DNA of 64,000 bases from Vibrio sp. CAU 1672 (GTDB taxonomy: Bacteria; Pseudomonadota; Gammaproteobacteria; Enterobacterales; Vibrionaceae), in contig NZ_JARHUF010000001.1 in assembly GCF_029223195.1 (NCBI RefSeq), positions 434,001 to 498,000 on the forward strand. Direction: 5' to 3'. The notes beneath the pieces were generated by a model. That model did no database searches. It was given only the letters and a program-made list of their open reading frames with translations, and was not told the origin of the DNA. The position numbers were made by a program, and so were the translations under genes. Below, piece by piece: positions 31,223 to 45,754 of the stretch. Positions within the stretch are counted from its first letter, which is position 1; each line of letters opens with the position of its first letter.

Positions 31223-31267
31223 CACAACATAAGACCACAAGGTTTACATCTGATTAATATGTAAACC
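31216..31267. promoter_or_regulatory. BirA operator (bioO) and adjacent dyad
   Basis: CTGTCAACA-N16-GGTTTACAT (31216-31249) matches the E. coli layout TTGTAAACC-N16-GGTTTACAA. A further half site gives GGTTTACAT-N9-ATGTAAACC (31241-31267). It overlaps the divergent promoters, so biotinyl-AMP-bound BirA would block both. Confidence 0.7.
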
Positions 31268-31289
31268 TTATCTATTATTGGAAACGAAC

Positions 31290-32567
31290 ATGGATCTCGC
31301 CTTCGACCGCCAGCACATCTGGCATCCTTACACTTCTACGCTGACACCTCTGACCTGCTACCCGGTCATCTCCGCAAATGGTGTTCACATTAAACTTGAG
31401 GACGAAACAGAGCTGGTCGATGGCATGTCTTCATGGTGGTCGGCGATCCATGGCTACAATCACCCTCACTTAAATCAGGCAGCACATCAGCAAATTGATC
31501 AGGTCACCCACGTGATGTTTGGCGGCATTACCCACCAACCCGCGATCAGTTTGTGTAAAAAGCTACTGTCTCTGGCCCCTGACAATCTCGAACACGTTTT
31601 CCTGGCCGACTCCGGCTCCGTAGCGGTGGAAGTAAGCCTCAAAATGGCACTGCAGTACTGGCATGCCAAAGGTGAGCGCCGGCCCAAATTCCTGACTCTG
31701 CGCCATGGCTATCATGGTGACACTTTTGCCGCGATGTCAGTGACCGATCCAGACAACTCCATGCACTCACTCTACAAAGGCTTTCTGCCGGAACATGTTT
31801 TTGCACAGTCACCAACTTGTGGTTACTGGGATGAATGGAAACCACACGATCTGGCGGATTTCACCCAGAAATTAGAACAGCACCATCACGAGCTGGCCGC
31901 GGTGATCCTTGAGCCTATTGTTCAGGGCGCCGGGGGGATGCGCATCTACCACCCAGAGTTCCTCAAAGGCGTGCGCGCATTGTGTGACAAACATGGCTTA
32001 TTGTTGATTGCTGACGAAATCGCAACCGGATTTGGCCGCACAGGTAAGCTATTTGCCTGTGACCATGCTGATGTTCAGCCAGACATCCTCTGTGTGGGTA
32101 AAGCTCTGACCGGGGGTTACATGACCTTATCTGCGACACTGGCCAGCAAGCACGTTGCAGATACAGTATGCGGTGGCGAAGCTGGCTGCTTTATGCACGG
32201 GCCAACCTTCATGGGTAATCCACTTGCGTGCGCAGTAGCGACTGCGAGTTTAGAACTCCTCGAACGAGGAGAGTGGCAGCAACAAACCAAACAAATCGAA
32301 ACACTGTTCTCTGAGCTACTTCCAAAGCTAGCAAAATACGATTTAGTCAAACATACCCGCTGGCTTGGCGCAATCGGTGTGGTGGAAACTCACCGCCCGG
32401 CCAACATGGAAGTCATCCAAGGGTTATTTGTAGAACACGGGGTATGGATTCGCCCATTCGGCAAACTCATTTACATGATGCCACCGTTTATCAGCCAACC
32501 TGAGCACATCGAACAGCTGGTTGACGCCATTGAAGCCGCGCTGCAAAATCCAGCCTGTTTTCAGTAA
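31290..32567 (+). CDS. bioA: Adenosylmethionine-8-amino-7-oxononanoate aminotransferase BioA
   Basis: 425 residues from ATG 31290 (a TTG at 31278 is rejected; E. coli BioA starts at the same DLAFDxxHIWHPYTS segment). PLP enzyme that makes DAPA from KAPA using SAM as amino donor. ADEIATGFGRTGK and VGKALTGGYM carry the PLP aspartate and lysine. Divergent from bioBFCD. Confidence 0.97.
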   Translation: MDLAFDRQHIWHPYTSTLTPLTCYPVISANGVHIKLEDETELVDGMSSWWSAIHGYNHPHLNQAAHQQIDQVTHVMFGGITHQPAISLCKKLLSLAPDNLEHVFLADSGSVAVEVSLKMALQYWHAKGERRPKFLTLRHGYHGDTFAAMSVTDPDNSMHSLYKGFLPEHVFAQSPTCGYWDEWKPHDLADFTQKLEQHHHELAAVILEPIVQGAGGMRIYHPEFLKGVRALCDKHGLLLIADEIATGFGRTGKLFACDHADVQPDILCVGKALTGGYMTLSATLASKHVADTVCGGEAGCFMHGPTFMGNPLACAVATASLELLERGEWQQQTKQIETLFSELLPKLAKYDLVKHTRWLGAIGVVETHRPANMEVIQGLFVEHGVWIRPFGKLIYMMPPFISQPEHIEQLVDAIEAALQNPACFQ

Positions 32568-32587
32568 CAGTCACTTCAATAGCCAAT

Positions 32588-32614
32588 AAAAAACCCAGCT
32601 CAAGAGCTGGGTTT
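32588..32614. terminator. Bidirectional terminator between bioA and serS
   Basis: Stem AAACCCAGCT / AGCTGGGTTT with small loop; T-run strongest on the minus strand (serS). Confidence 0.9.
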
Positions 32615-32637
32615 CTACAATTGAAATGGTCAATCAA

Positions 32638-35387
<2,750 letters not shown>

Positions 35388-35393
35388 GACCAA

Positions 35394-36020
35394 TTAGTTC
35401 CTTTGATCATCTACTTCCACACCATTGGGTACCGTAAAGGTGAACCGGGCCGGATCAGGTTTGCCAAGTTTCACGTTGCGAAATGAGAACAAACTCTGTT
35501 GCCCGTCTTGTTCAATGACGTTAAAGCCCTTCACCACACCCTTTGCATCGATATTAATCTGAAACTGGCCTTGAGTAGAATCTACCGCCGTCGGGACCAG
35601 AGTGAACTGATCACCTTGCTGCGACACGCGATAATTGTCCCAGTCACTGGTGCGGTTACGAGTCAGCAGGACAAACGGGGTTTGTTCGGTCGCTTGCTCT
35701 TGCCAGTAAATACTCACCTGCTCAATGAAAGGGCTGTAGTACCAGAGCGTTTTACCGTCAGAGACGAGCAAATTTTCATCCGGAACGGTTGTGCTCCAGC
35801 GGAACAGGCTCGGACGGGCAATTTCAACCGTCCCCTCGCCTTCCATAATGGTCTCCCCTTCAGGACTGATCACCTGCTGGGAAAAATCCGCACTGAACCC
35901 ATCGTTCATCGCCAAACGTTGGCTCAGCTCATCTTTAGGCGATGCCGCCTCAGCCACAGATGCCAGAGAAAGGCTTAAGACAAGTGCTGAGAAAAGCGGA
36001 GCGGAAAACAATTTTTTCAT
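35394..36020 (-). CDS. lolA: Outer-membrane lipoprotein carrier LolA
   Basis: 208 residues with a cleavable signal peptide (SVAEA-A, about residue 25). LolA carries lipoproteins from LolCDE across the periplasm to LolB. The family segment [15 protein letters not shown] is present. It ends directly before rarA and starts about 60 nt after ftsK. Confidence 0.96.
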   Translation of the reverse strand: MKKLFSAPLFSALVLSLSLASVAEAASPKDELSQRLAMNDGFSADFSQQVISPEGETIMEGEGTVEIARPSLFRWSTTVPDENLLVSDGKTLWYYSPFIEQVSIYWQEQATEQTPFVLLTRNRTSDWDNYRVSQQGDQFTLVPTAVDSTQGQFQINIDAKGVVKGFNVIEQDGQQSLFSFRNVKLGKPDPARFTFTVPNGVEVDDQRN

Positions 36021-36082
36021 TCAAATACCTACTGTTAAGAACAACTCACCCCAATTTGACTGAGGTGAGGAATACAAGTTCA

Positions 36083-39000
36083 CTAATCTTTTGCCGGAGC
36101 CGGCGCCAGGACTTCACGGTTACCGTTATGCCCAGGTGCACTGACAATGCCTTGCGCTTCAAGCTGCTCAACGATGCGGGCAGCACGGTTATAACCGATT
36201 TTGAAGCGTCGCTGCACTCCGGATACTGAGCCGCGGCGCGATTGCACCACATGCTCCACCACTTGATCAAACAACGGATCGACGTCTTCATCCGCTTCCA
36301 TTGTCTCTCCGGGCAGCAGGCTTTCCGGCCCCTGATCGCCACTGATGATCTCTTCAATGTAATTCGGCTTACCGCGGGCTTTCCAGTTGTTCACCACCGC
36401 GTGAACATCATCATCTGATGCAAATGCACCGTGAACACGTGTCGTATGACTTGAGCCCGGCGGCAGGTAGAGCATATCACCCATACCGAGCAGTGATTCT
36501 GCCCCACCCTGATCTAAGATGGTACGTGAATCGGTCTTGGTTGATACGGTAAACGCCACGCGAGTCGGGATGTTGGCTTTGATAAGGCCGGTGATCACGT
36601 CCACCGACGGCCGCTGGGTCGCCAGGATCAAATGGATCCCCGCCGCCCGCGCTTTCTGCGCCAGACGTGCAATCAGCTCTTCTACCTTTTTACCTACAAC
36701 CATCATCAGGTCGGCAAATTCGTCTACCACCACCACGATGTAAGGCAATTTTTCCAGCAGCGGCGGTTCACTGTCCATACTGTCACCCTCCTGCCAGAAT
36801 GGATCGTGGATGGGGTGACCGGCTTCCGCCGCCATCTTCAGCTTCTCATTAAAGCCTTTCACATTACGTACGCCAAGGGCCGACATCAGTTTGTAACGAC
36901 GCTCCATTTCACCGACACACCAGCGCAGTGCGTTGGACGCATCTTTCATGTCCGTAACGACTTCAGAAAGAAGGTGGGGGATGCCTTCGTAAATCGACAG
37001 TTCGAGCATTTTCGGGTCGATCATGATAAAGCGCAGATCTTCCGGCGACGCTTTGTAGAGCATACTCAGGATCATGACGTTGACCCCCACCGACTTACCC
37101 GAACCTGTGGTACCGGCCACCAGCACATGAGGCATTTTGGCGATATCGGCAATTACAGCTTCACCCGCAATATCCTGACCAAGTACCACCGTCGTTGGTG
37201 ACGTGGCCTGCTCAAACTGCGGGCTGTTAATCACATCAGACAGATAGACGGTCTGTCGGCTCATGTTAGGCAGTTCCAGACCAACATAAGGTTTGCCCGG
37301 GATCACTTCAACAACACGTACCGCCATCGCAGAGAGTGCGCGCGCCAAATCCATTGAAAGGCCGGAGATACGGCTCACTTTTACACCAGGTGCCAAATCC
37401 AGCTCAAAACGCGTGATGACCGGGCCAGGGTAAATACCCACTACGTCCGCTTTGATCTTGTAATCTGCTAACTTGGTTTCTACCAGGCGTGCCACCTGTT
37501 CCAGCGCATCACGATCAATAAAGTTTTCGCGCTTCTCCGGATGGTACAACAGCTCAAGGGTGGGTAGCGGCTCTGCTGGAACCGGCAGGTTTTCTTCTTG
37601 CTGGACCAGAAACGGGTTCTGCTGTGCGGCAACTTTGGCCTGCGCACCGGCTACCATGTTCTGAAACGCTGCGACATCATCATCTTGTTCTGCGTTCACT
37701 TCTTCAACATCAACCGCCGACTGCGGCTGTTCATCTACAGCAGCCGCCTGAGCAATGGTGTGATTGTCTGGCGTAACCGTTTCAACCGGAACCGTTACCT
37801 CGGCCACATCGTCATCCAGCACATCAAAGTTAGAGATGGTTGGCTCAATATGCTCGCCCGGTAACACCTCGGCCGCAATGTCATCCAGTGCTGCTGAATC
37901 CAGTGTTGGCTCCGCCGGTTGCAGCTTATCGCCTGATGTATCCGGGATTTGCGAAGATTGAATATCAAGATTAACCGACCCGGCTTCTTCCAATGTCGCA
38001 GTTTCTTGCCATGTCGTGGCTTCTTCCCAAACATTGCTGCCAGGGTCTTCAGGTATCTGCTGCGGTGCTTGCTCTTGAGAACCATGAGCCACGTCGGCCC
38101 AATCGTCCGCCTGGCGGGCAGCCTGTTCGAGCTCTTCAATAGTGACGTTGAGCTGGCGGCTACGTTCGATTGTCGGATCAATCGTGCTAGCCGGTGATGC
38201 TGCCTGGGCGCAGTCTGAAGCCGGCGCTGGATCATCAGTTAACGGCGCCAGCGGGCGTTGCGTTTCAACGGTACTGCCTGCCGAATCATCCACCGAGCCG
38301 GAAGCTGGTATATATATCGGATACTCATGGGCGGGCGGCGTTGTTGTGGCCTCCTCAACATCATAAGCTGTCATATGCGGCAGAGGCTCTTCCTCGTCCT
38401 CAGGCTCTGGACGGCGATCTGCCACGGTATCTTCCACATAATCATCCAGCTGTGGTTCCAGCACTTCTGGTTCACTGCCACGGATTTTATTCGCCAGCGC
38501 AGCCATTAATGCCAACGTAGTGTCACCCAGCCACTCAACAATCGTCAGCCAGGAGATACCACTAAGCAGGGTAAAGCCCGCTCCCCAAAGAAACAACAGA
38601 ACGATCGTGGTGCCCAGCACATTAAATGTCGGCAATGCCAGATTGGAAAGTACATCCCCAACCACGCCGCCAGAGGAGAAGTACCAGATATCGTCAAAGT
38701 TGATGTCAGCCAGGCCACAGCTGGTAAGGATAAGAATACTCAGGCCGAGTAAACGGGTTCCCCACAGCATTAAATCAATCGGTTCATCTTCACCGCGCTT
38801 ACGACACACCACCCAGGCACCGACGGTAATCAGCACAGGGATCAGATAAGCGAGTGAACCAAAGGTAAAAAACAGGGTATCGGCTAACCAGGCACCCAGC
38901 ACCCCTCCTGCATTATTAATCTCCCCTCCCCAGGCAGTTTGTGACCAGGACGGGTCTGCGGGGCTAAAGGTCAGAAGAGCAATTGCGAGTATTACGGAGC

Positions 39001-39121
39001 TAAGAACGGCAACGATAAAACAGCACTCTTTCAAGCGTTGGAAGCCATTTAGACGTGAAGACTGAGGCTCTTCACTGGTTTTAATTATCGTTTCGACTTT
39101 CTTTGCGTTCTCTTTGAACAT
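36083..39121 (-). CDS. ftsK: DNA translocase FtsK
   Basis: 1012 residues: four or five N-terminal membrane segments (about 28-210), an acidic, Pro/Gln/Glu-rich linker (about 215-520), the motor domain with Walker [11 protein letters not shown] and Walker [14 protein letters not shown], and a C-terminal gamma winged-helix domain ([19 protein letters not shown]) that reads KOPS sites. It coordinates division with chromosome dimer resolution at dif. Shorter than E. coli (1329) only because of the linker. Confidence 0.98.
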   Translation of the reverse strand: MFKENAKKVETIIKTSEEPQSSRLNGFQRLKECCFIVAVLSSVILAIALLTFSPADPSWSQTAWGGEINNAGGVLGAWLADTLFFTFGSLAYLIPVLITVGAWVVCRKRGEDEPIDLMLWGTRLLGLSILILTSCGLADINFDDIWYFSSGGVVGDVLSNLALPTFNVLGTTIVLLFLWGAGFTLLSGISWLTIVEWLGDTTLALMAALANKIRGSEPEVLEPQLDDYVEDTVADRRPEPEDEEEPLPHMTAYDVEEATTTPPAHEYPIYIPASGSVDDSAGSTVETQRPLAPLTDDPAPASDCAQAASPASTIDPTIERSRQLNVTIEELEQAARQADDWADVAHGSQEQAPQQIPEDPGSNVWEEATTWQETATLEEAGSVNLDIQSSQIPDTSGDKLQPAEPTLDSAALDDIAAEVLPGEHIEPTISNFDVLDDDVAEVTVPVETVTPDNHTIAQAAAVDEQPQSAVDVEEVNAEQDDDVAAFQNMVAGAQAKVAAQQNPFLVQQEENLPVPAEPLPTLELLYHPEKRENFIDRDALEQVARLVETKLADYKIKADVVGIYPGPVITRFELDLAPGVKVSRISGLSMDLARALSAMAVRVVEVIPGKPYVGLELPNMSRQTVYLSDVINSPQFEQATSPTTVVLGQDIAGEAVIADIAKMPHVLVAGTTGSGKSVGVNVMILSMLYKASPEDLRFIMIDPKMLELSIYEGIPHLLSEVVTDMKDASNALRWCVGEMERRYKLMSALGVRNVKGFNEKLKMAAEAGHPIHDPFWQEGDSMDSEPPLLEKLPYIVVVVDEFADLMMVVGKKVEELIARLAQKARAAGIHLILATQRPSVDVITGLIKANIPTRVAFTVSTKTDSRTILDQGGAESLLGMGDMLYLPPGSSHTTRVHGAFASDDDVHAVVNNWKARGKPNYIEEIISGDQGPESLLPGETMEADEDVDPLFDQVVEHVVQSRRGSVSGVQRRFKIGYNRAARIVEQLEAQGIVSAPGHNGNREVLAPAPAKD

Positions 39122-39154
39122 AAATCAACTTGAATTTGGAGTGAATGGTAAATA

Positions 39155-39305
39155 ATACCAATCTGCCAGGTATCCGGTCATGAAGAACATTACCCGGTCG
39201 GTGAGCACATCCTTCATTATATCTATAAACCGGCGACCGTTGCTGCGGTACAACACGTGGTTTCCGCACAACGTGCCCGGGACACTGACTTGACGAGATT
39301 GGTAT
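39155..39305. repeat. 151-bp segment bounded by 10-bp inverted repeats
   Basis: ATACCAATCT at 39155-39164 and its exact reverse complement AGATTGGTAT at 39296-39305 delimit a non-coding piece in the ftsK leader (39122-39424). Internal short dyads exist but no long hairpin. It could be a small MITE-like or intergenic repeat; only one copy is in the window. Confidence 0.4.
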
Positions 39306-39385
39306 ATGCAAAAACATTCCGAGCGGCCAAAGCCGCTCGGTAAATTGATTTAACCATATCAAAGAGAAAAACCCAATTCTTCAAT

Positions 39386-39412
39386 GACAAAAGCGGAAGT
39401 ATCTGCCGCTTT
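39386..39412 (-). terminator. lrp terminator
   Basis: 7-bp stem AAAGCGG / CCGCTTT with a 9-nt loop and TTTT on the minus strand, 12 nt after lrp. Confidence 0.7.
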
Positions 39413-39424
39413 CTTTACAAGAAA

Positions 39425-39919
39425 TTAACGAGTTTTAATCACTAGCTGGTTAGTTTGTTTTACTTCTTCCATTACGACATAAGTTCGCGTGTCATTTACG
39501 CCAGGAAGACGCAGTAACGTATCGCCCAATAGTCGACGGTATGCCCCCATGTCAGATACACGGGTTTTAAGAAGATAGTCGAAGTCACCCGATACCAGAT
39601 GACACTCTTGGATGTCGTCCAGCTTTTGCACCGCTGAGTTAAACTGTTCAAACACGTCTGGAGCACCACGGTTAAGCGTGATTTCCACAAACACCAATAG
39701 TGATGCGTCGAGGAACTGCGGATTCAACAATGCTGTGTATCCGGTGATATAACCTTGACGCTCTAAACGACGCACACGTTCGAGACACGGCGTCGGAGAA
39801 AGCCCTACACGTTTTGAAAGTTCAACGTTCGAAATACGACCGTCTTTCTGCAATTCATTAAGAATATTGCGATCAATACGGTCAAGCTCCTTGGACGGCT
39901 TTTTATAGTTGTCTGCCAT
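39425..39919 (-). CDS. lrp: Leucine-responsive regulatory protein Lrp
   Basis: 164 residues (E. coli 164). N-terminal HTH (ISNVELSKRVGLSPTPCLERVRRLE, shown in pieces) and a C-terminal RAM/Lrp-AsnC effector domain. Global regulator of amino-acid metabolism that senses leucine. It is divergent from ald, and Lrp-type proteins commonly control ald, so the shared 156-bp intergenic region is a likely target. Confidence 0.97.
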   Translation of the reverse strand: MADNYKKPSKELDRIDRNILNELQKDGRISNVELSKRVGLSPTPCLERVRRLERQGYITGYTALLNPQFLDASLLVFVEITLNRGAPDVFEQFNSAVQKLDDIQECHLVSGDFDYLLKTRVSDMGAYRRLLGDTLLRLPGVNDTRTYVVMEEVKQTNQLVIKTR

Positions 39920-40075
39920 TTTTTATTCCACCTTATTACTTCCTTGCAAAAAATTATACTACAACTTTTTAATATTCAGTGCCAAATTTTACAAAAGCAT
40001 AACTATACTAGTTACAAATTCGACAATAACACCCTACCAACAGTTAATACAACCACAATAGAAAGAGGACACAGG

Positions 40076-41200
40076 ATGATCATTGGCGTACCGAAGGAAA
40101 TCAAAAACCACGAATATCGTGTGGGTATGATCCCAGCTAGCGTGAGAGAACTTATCTCACATGGTCACCAAGTATATGTTGAGACCAATGCGGGTGCCGG
40201 CATTGGTTTTTCAGACGATGATTACATCGCTGTAGGCGCATCCATTCTTCCTACTGCTGCTGACGTTTTCGCGAAAGCAGACATGATCGTTAAAGTAAAA
40301 GAACCCCAAGCTGTTGAGAGAGCAATGCTCAGAGAGGGGCAAATTTTATTTACTTATTTGCACCTAGCACCAGATTTTCCACAAACTGATGAGCTAATCA
40401 AGAGCAAGGCTGTCTGTATAGCCTACGAGACTGTAACAGATAATATGGGTCGTTTGCCACTATTAGCACCAATGTCAGAAGTGGCAGGTCGGATGTCTAT
40501 CCAGGCTGGTGCGCAAACTTTGGAGAAATCTCACGGTGGCCGCGGTCTGCTGCTGGGTGGCGTACCCGGTGTTGAGCCAGCAAAAGTCGTCGTCATTGGT
40601 GGCGGTGTAGTAGGCGCTAACGCCGCTCGTATGGCAATCGGTCTGCGCGCCGACGTCACGATTTTAGACCGTAACATCGACACGCTGCGTCGGCTGGATG
40701 AAGAATTCCAGGGCCGTGCAAAAGTTGTTTATTCTACCGCAGGCGCGATCGAAGAGCATGTTCTGTCTGCCGACCTGGTGATCGGAGCAGTATTAATCCC
40801 GGGAGCAGCAGCACCAAAACTGGTCACTAAAGAACACATCGCCAAGATGAAGCCAGGCGCAGCCGTGGTTGATGTCGCCATCGATCAGGGCGGCTGCTTT
40901 GAAACGTCTCACGCAACCACGCACACAGAACCAACGTACGTGGTTGATGATGTCGTGCACTACTGTGTGGCCAACATGCCGGGGGCTGTAGCACGTACAT
41001 CGACGTTTGCGCTGAATAACGCCACCCTGCCATACATTGTGAAGCTAGCCAACAAAGGTTACCGTGATGCCCTACTGGAAGACCAGGGCTTCCTGGAAGG
41101 CCTGAACGTGATTCACGGCAAAGTAACCTGTAAAGAGGTGGCAGACAGCTTTGATCTGGAGTACATCGAACCGGAACAAGCCATCGCGATGTTCAACTAA
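40076..41200 (+). CDS. ald: Alanine dehydrogenase Ald
   Basis: 374 residues from ATG 40076; a longer in-frame opening at 39944 lies in the promoter region and is rejected. It converts L-alanine to pyruvate and ammonia with NAD. N-terminal substrate-binding motif [15 protein letters not shown], Rossmann motif [10 protein letters not shown]. Divergent from lrp and followed by a terminator. Confidence 0.97.
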   Translation: MIIGVPKEIKNHEYRVGMIPASVRELISHGHQVYVETNAGAGIGFSDDDYIAVGASILPTAADVFAKADMIVKVKEPQAVERAMLREGQILFTYLHLAPDFPQTDELIKSKAVCIAYETVTDNMGRLPLLAPMSEVAGRMSIQAGAQTLEKSHGGRGLLLGGVPGVEPAKVVVIGGGVVGANAARMAIGLRADVTILDRNIDTLRRLDEEFQGRAKVVYSTAGAIEEHVLSADLVIGAVLIPGAAAPKLVTKEHIAKMKPGAAVVDVAIDQGGCFETSHATTHTEPTYVVDDVVHYCVANMPGAVARTSTFALNNATLPYIVKLANKGYRDALLEDQGFLEGLNVIHGKVTCKEVADSFDLEYIEPEQAIAMFN

Positions 41201-41238
41201 CTGACAATAGACAACACAAATTGTCACGTTTTATTTAC

Positions 41239-41268
41239 AAATGCCCACGTGAGAGTGGGCATTTTAAT
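41239..41268 (+). terminator. ald terminator
   Basis: 10-bp stem AAATGCCCAC / GTGGGCATTT, 6-nt loop, T-rich end. Confidence 0.9.
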
Positions 41269-41293
41269 TAGAGCATTTAGTTATAAAAAAGAA

Positions 41294-42490
41294 CTAAACC
41301 TTATAAGCACAAATTAAAATATTTCGAGGTGTGATCGATTTAGGGCAAAATTCTGACAATGTAACACGATAACCCCGCCCTTCAAGATAAAGTGCTTTGT
41401 CCAGCGCCAGCCATATTTCCAACGGCCGTTGAAAGACCAACTGGATCAGGCTGATTCGTTCCATCTGCCAGAAGCGCTGTTGTGCTAATTGTTCAAAGTG
41501 AGCAAAGTCGATAGTTTGTGTCATCGGTATGCCCTTGCATTCTGCAGCCCAACGGCATAATGCTTCAAATCCCTCATTTAATTGCGACTTACGAATACTC
41601 GGTACAGGCAGGTAGTCTTCTTTACCCAGTACATGACGAGTGAACAGATCAAAACCCAGCCTGAATACCATCTCCTGCTGACGATGACGCCGCACACGCT
41701 CGCCGCCGGTCACTGTTTGTTGCAGCGGAATACGCAGTTCCTGTTTTGAGAGTGTTAAAGCCGATGCCTTAGCCAGAGTTGAAAGAGGCTGGTATTGCTG
41801 CGCCTGAATCAAATGGTAGCAGCAGGGCGAAATTGTCATGGCCGCCACGCCACTCTCGCTGGCATATTCCATTAACCTGACATGCAAATCACCGCAAGCA
41901 TGCAACGCAACTGCGTGTTGATTGGGCTTAAATACCGCTTTGGCTTGCACGTCAAACGCATCTCCCTGAATGAACGTCATCTTCCACTGCTGTTCATCCG
42001 CGGCCTGCTGCCCGGCATCACACAGGGCCTGCTGATACTCAAAACTGGTCACAGGCTGGCTGGTCTGACTGGTAAGAATGCGGCCTAAATACCCTTTGCC
42101 TGAGCACCACTCCAGCCACTCATCACCTTGGTGGTGTTGAATGGCCGCTTCCCCCATGGCGCTGATTTGTTCAAATTTGCGGCCGGGAATACCACTGTCT
42201 AAACCTCGAACTAACTCAAGGCCGTGCAATGACATCAAATCGAGATGGGCAAAGTCACCCAGTGACTTTATCCCGGGCAGAAATGCGCTGATTTCTGTAA
42301 ACGCCAGGTCCGGATTCGACTTCAGGTTGACAATTTGAGAGTGAGAGAGAGCATTCAGCCAGTCGCAAAGCTCTGGGTACTTTTCTTGCCAGGGCAGTGA
42401 TGAATGAATGCTGCTTTGAAAAGGTTCGAAGCGCCATAACGATTGGTTTTCGATCAAGCAGTCATTAATAAATTGAAATTGCGTTTTCAT
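41294..42490 (-). CDS. SAM-dependent methyltransferase (Methyltransf_32 type)
   Basis: 398 residues from ATG 42490, which is preceded by an AGGGGGAG ribosome binding site; a 12-residue longer frame is rejected. The SAM motif is EWCSGKGYLGRIL (about 140), followed by ALHACGDLHVRLM and a SPCCYHL motif typical of the Methyltransf_32 family related to GSTCD. Substrate unknown; a tRNA or rRNA base is a reasonable guess only. It lies next to cysB, same direction, about 100 nt after its end. Confidence 0.82.
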   Translation of the reverse strand: MKTQFQFINDCLIENQSLWRFEPFQSSIHSSLPWQEKYPELCDWLNALSHSQIVNLKSNPDLAFTEISAFLPGIKSLGDFAHLDLMSLHGLELVRGLDSGIPGRKFEQISAMGEAAIQHHQGDEWLEWCSGKGYLGRILTSQTSQPVTSFEYQQALCDAGQQAADEQQWKMTFIQGDAFDVQAKAVFKPNQHAVALHACGDLHVRLMEYASESGVAAMTISPCCYHLIQAQQYQPLSTLAKASALTLSKQELRIPLQQTVTGGERVRRHRQQEMVFRLGFDLFTRHVLGKEDYLPVPSIRKSQLNEGFEALCRWAAECKGIPMTQTIDFAHFEQLAQQRFWQMERISLIQLVFQRPLEIWLALDKALYLEGRGYRVTLSEFCPKSITPRNILICAYKV

Positions 42491-42589
42491 GGCTCCCCCT
42501 ACAATGGGGGCGTATTGTATACCCAAGCCCGCCAGACTGAAACATATCTCGTGACGGCTTGGGCATCCAGACTATCGGGCGATGCGAGT

Positions 42590-43960
<1,371 letters not shown>

Positions 43961-44725
43961 ATGAATATTGGTTTAATTATCGCTTTAGTAGCCATTCTGT
44001 TGGTGTTAGTCCTTGGCTATAACATCATGTTGCAATACAAAGTGAAGGTCGAAACAGCAAGGCGTCAGGAATCAGCCCGCTACGTCGCCCTGATCGACGG
44101 AACGGAAGAGTTGATTGGCCACGCCCATCACATTCCTTACAGCAAAGAGCTGTTGGTGTGCCTCAACAACCGAATTCTTGATGCTTTAGAGAACATGTAC
44201 GAGCTCGATCCAAGAAATAAACAACTGGCGCAACGTATTGAAAATATGAAGCAGCAGATCCAGCAGCTCAGAGAGAATTACCAGGGTGGTGAAAGCAGCA
44301 GCTTCAAAATGCCCAGCAGTGACAAGCAAGCCATTGTGATGTTAAAACTGGTCAAGCGCCTGCGCGATACCATACGTAATGAACATAACAAAGGTCGTTT
44401 GGATACCCAAACTTACGTCACCGAAAATGCCCGTCTGGAAACCATGCAGATCCGGATCAACATTGAGAACGTGATCAAGCGTGCCAACGACGCCATTGCG
44501 CGTGGCCAGCCAGGCACGGCACTGCAATTATTGCGTAAAGGCATCGATGCACTGAGCACCAAAAATGACGCTTATTCCGTGCAAGCCAAACAAAAGCTGG
44601 AAGAGATGCTCGGTGACCTGGATAAACGCCGTCAGGATAAAAATGATGCCGAGATGCAGCAAATCGTTGATCGTGAGCGTAACAACGATATGGACGAACT
44701 CTTCGGCGAAAAGAAAAAGTGGTAG
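43961..44725 (+). CDS. Membrane-anchored coiled-coil protein of unknown function
   Basis: 254 residues. One N-terminal transmembrane segment (about 4-24) followed by a long, charged, helical cytoplasmic part with likely coiled coils (about 65-100 and 205-250) and a C-terminal acidic/basic tail (DELFGEKKKW). The repeating helical layout around residues 150-215 hints at TPR-like packing. No enzymatic motif. It is probably a Vibrionaceae-conserved envelope or nucleoid-associated scaffold, but I do not recognise a named family. It has its own terminator. Confidence 0.8.
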   Translation: MNIGLIIALVAILLVLVLGYNIMLQYKVKVETARRQESARYVALIDGTEELIGHAHHIPYSKELLVCLNNRILDALENMYELDPRNKQLAQRIENMKQQIQQLRENYQGGESSSFKMPSSDKQAIVMLKLVKRLRDTIRNEHNKGRLDTQTYVTENARLETMQIRINIENVIKRANDAIARGQPGTALQLLRKGIDALSTKNDAYSVQAKQKLEEMLGDLDKRRQDKNDAEMQQIVDRERNNDMDELFGEKKKW

Positions 44726-44747
44726 TTTTTGCTACCCAGACCAGGAT

Positions 44748-44774
44748 AAAGGCTGCGATTCGCAGCCTTTTTCG
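44748..44774 (+). terminator. Terminator of the 254-residue membrane protein gene
   Basis: Stem AAAGGCTGCG / CGCAGCCTTT with a tight loop and T-run. Confidence 0.88.
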
Positions 44775-44806
44775 TATATTAAGAAAGTAAAGCCAAAAAA
44801 ACGACA

Positions 44807-45589
44807 ATGATTAACCTAGATTCTTATCAAGATCTTCTGGCGCCTATCAGCCACTTCCTACAGTGCGCAACACCTGAGGAGTGGATCACCGAAGCCAGAA
44901 AACCGGAAAACCTCACCACCATTTTATTGGATCACCTGCTGTGTGAACTTAAGGCGGGACAATCTGCGATGTATCTGATCCGCAAATATGCCGTCGATCA
45001 GAGCAGTGCCCATGTGCTGCTGGATTGGTTCAAACCGTATGAAGATTTTGCCTACCGGAAAACCGGTTCGCTGGAAACCCTGAAAGGAAAAAGCAATATC
45101 TCCAAAGCGATCATCGCGAAATCAGACTCTCCCTACAGCCAGGAGCTGATCGATAAAATGGTCCTGCTGATCAAAGAGGAACTGCACCACTTCTACCAAG
45201 TGCTGGAGATCATGCACAGCCGTGGTATCGAATATCAGAATATTGCCGCCAGTCGTTACGCAAAATCGCTGATCTCACACATGAAAACTCATGAGCCAGA
45301 AACCCTGATCGACAAACTGATCATCGGCGCTTACATCGAGGCCCGCTCATGTGAGCGTTTTGCTAAACTGGCACCGCACATGGATGACGACATTGCCAGG
45401 TTTTATATATCGCTACTGCGCTCTGAAGCGCGCCACTATCAGGATTACCTGCTGTTAGCTGAGCAAATTGCCGGTCAAGACATCAGCGAGCGCGTGGCCT
45501 ATTTTGGCCGCGTAGAGGCCGAGCTGATTTCAACGCCGGATAACGACTTTAAGTTCCACAGTGGTATTCCGCTCTGCGACGTGGCTTAA
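44807..45589 (+). CDS. miaE: tRNA-(ms[2]io[6]A)-hydroxylase MiaE
   Basis: 260 residues, ferritin-like diiron enzyme that hydroxylates ms2i6A37 in tRNAs. Diiron ligand motifs are visible: LCELKAGQ (Glu), EELHHFYQ (Glu and His), IEARSCERF (Glu) and RSEARHYQDY (Glu and His). Single gene following a terminator. miaA and miaB are not in the window. Confidence 0.95.
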   Translation: MINLDSYQDLLAPISHFLQCATPEEWITEARKPENLTTILLDHLLCELKAGQSAMYLIRKYAVDQSSAHVLLDWFKPYEDFAYRKTGSLETLKGKSNISKAIIAKSDSPYSQELIDKMVLLIKEELHHFYQVLEIMHSRGIEYQNIAASRYAKSLISHMKTHEPETLIDKLIIGAYIEARSCERFAKLAPHMDDDIARFYISLLRSEARHYQDYLLLAEQIAGQDISERVAYFGRVEAELISTPDNDFKFHSGIPLCDVA

Positions 45590-45754
45590 GCATACTCAGC
45601 CCCACTCACGCCCACCCCAGCGGTGGGCGCTGCTGCCTCTTCATCCTGGCGCAACTGACAAAAAATATCCGGATAATGCCCCGCTGCACCCAAAACCATG
45701 ATTTAATTGTGCATACAGGCTCATTAACCCACTTTTACTCAGGTGACGATTCGC

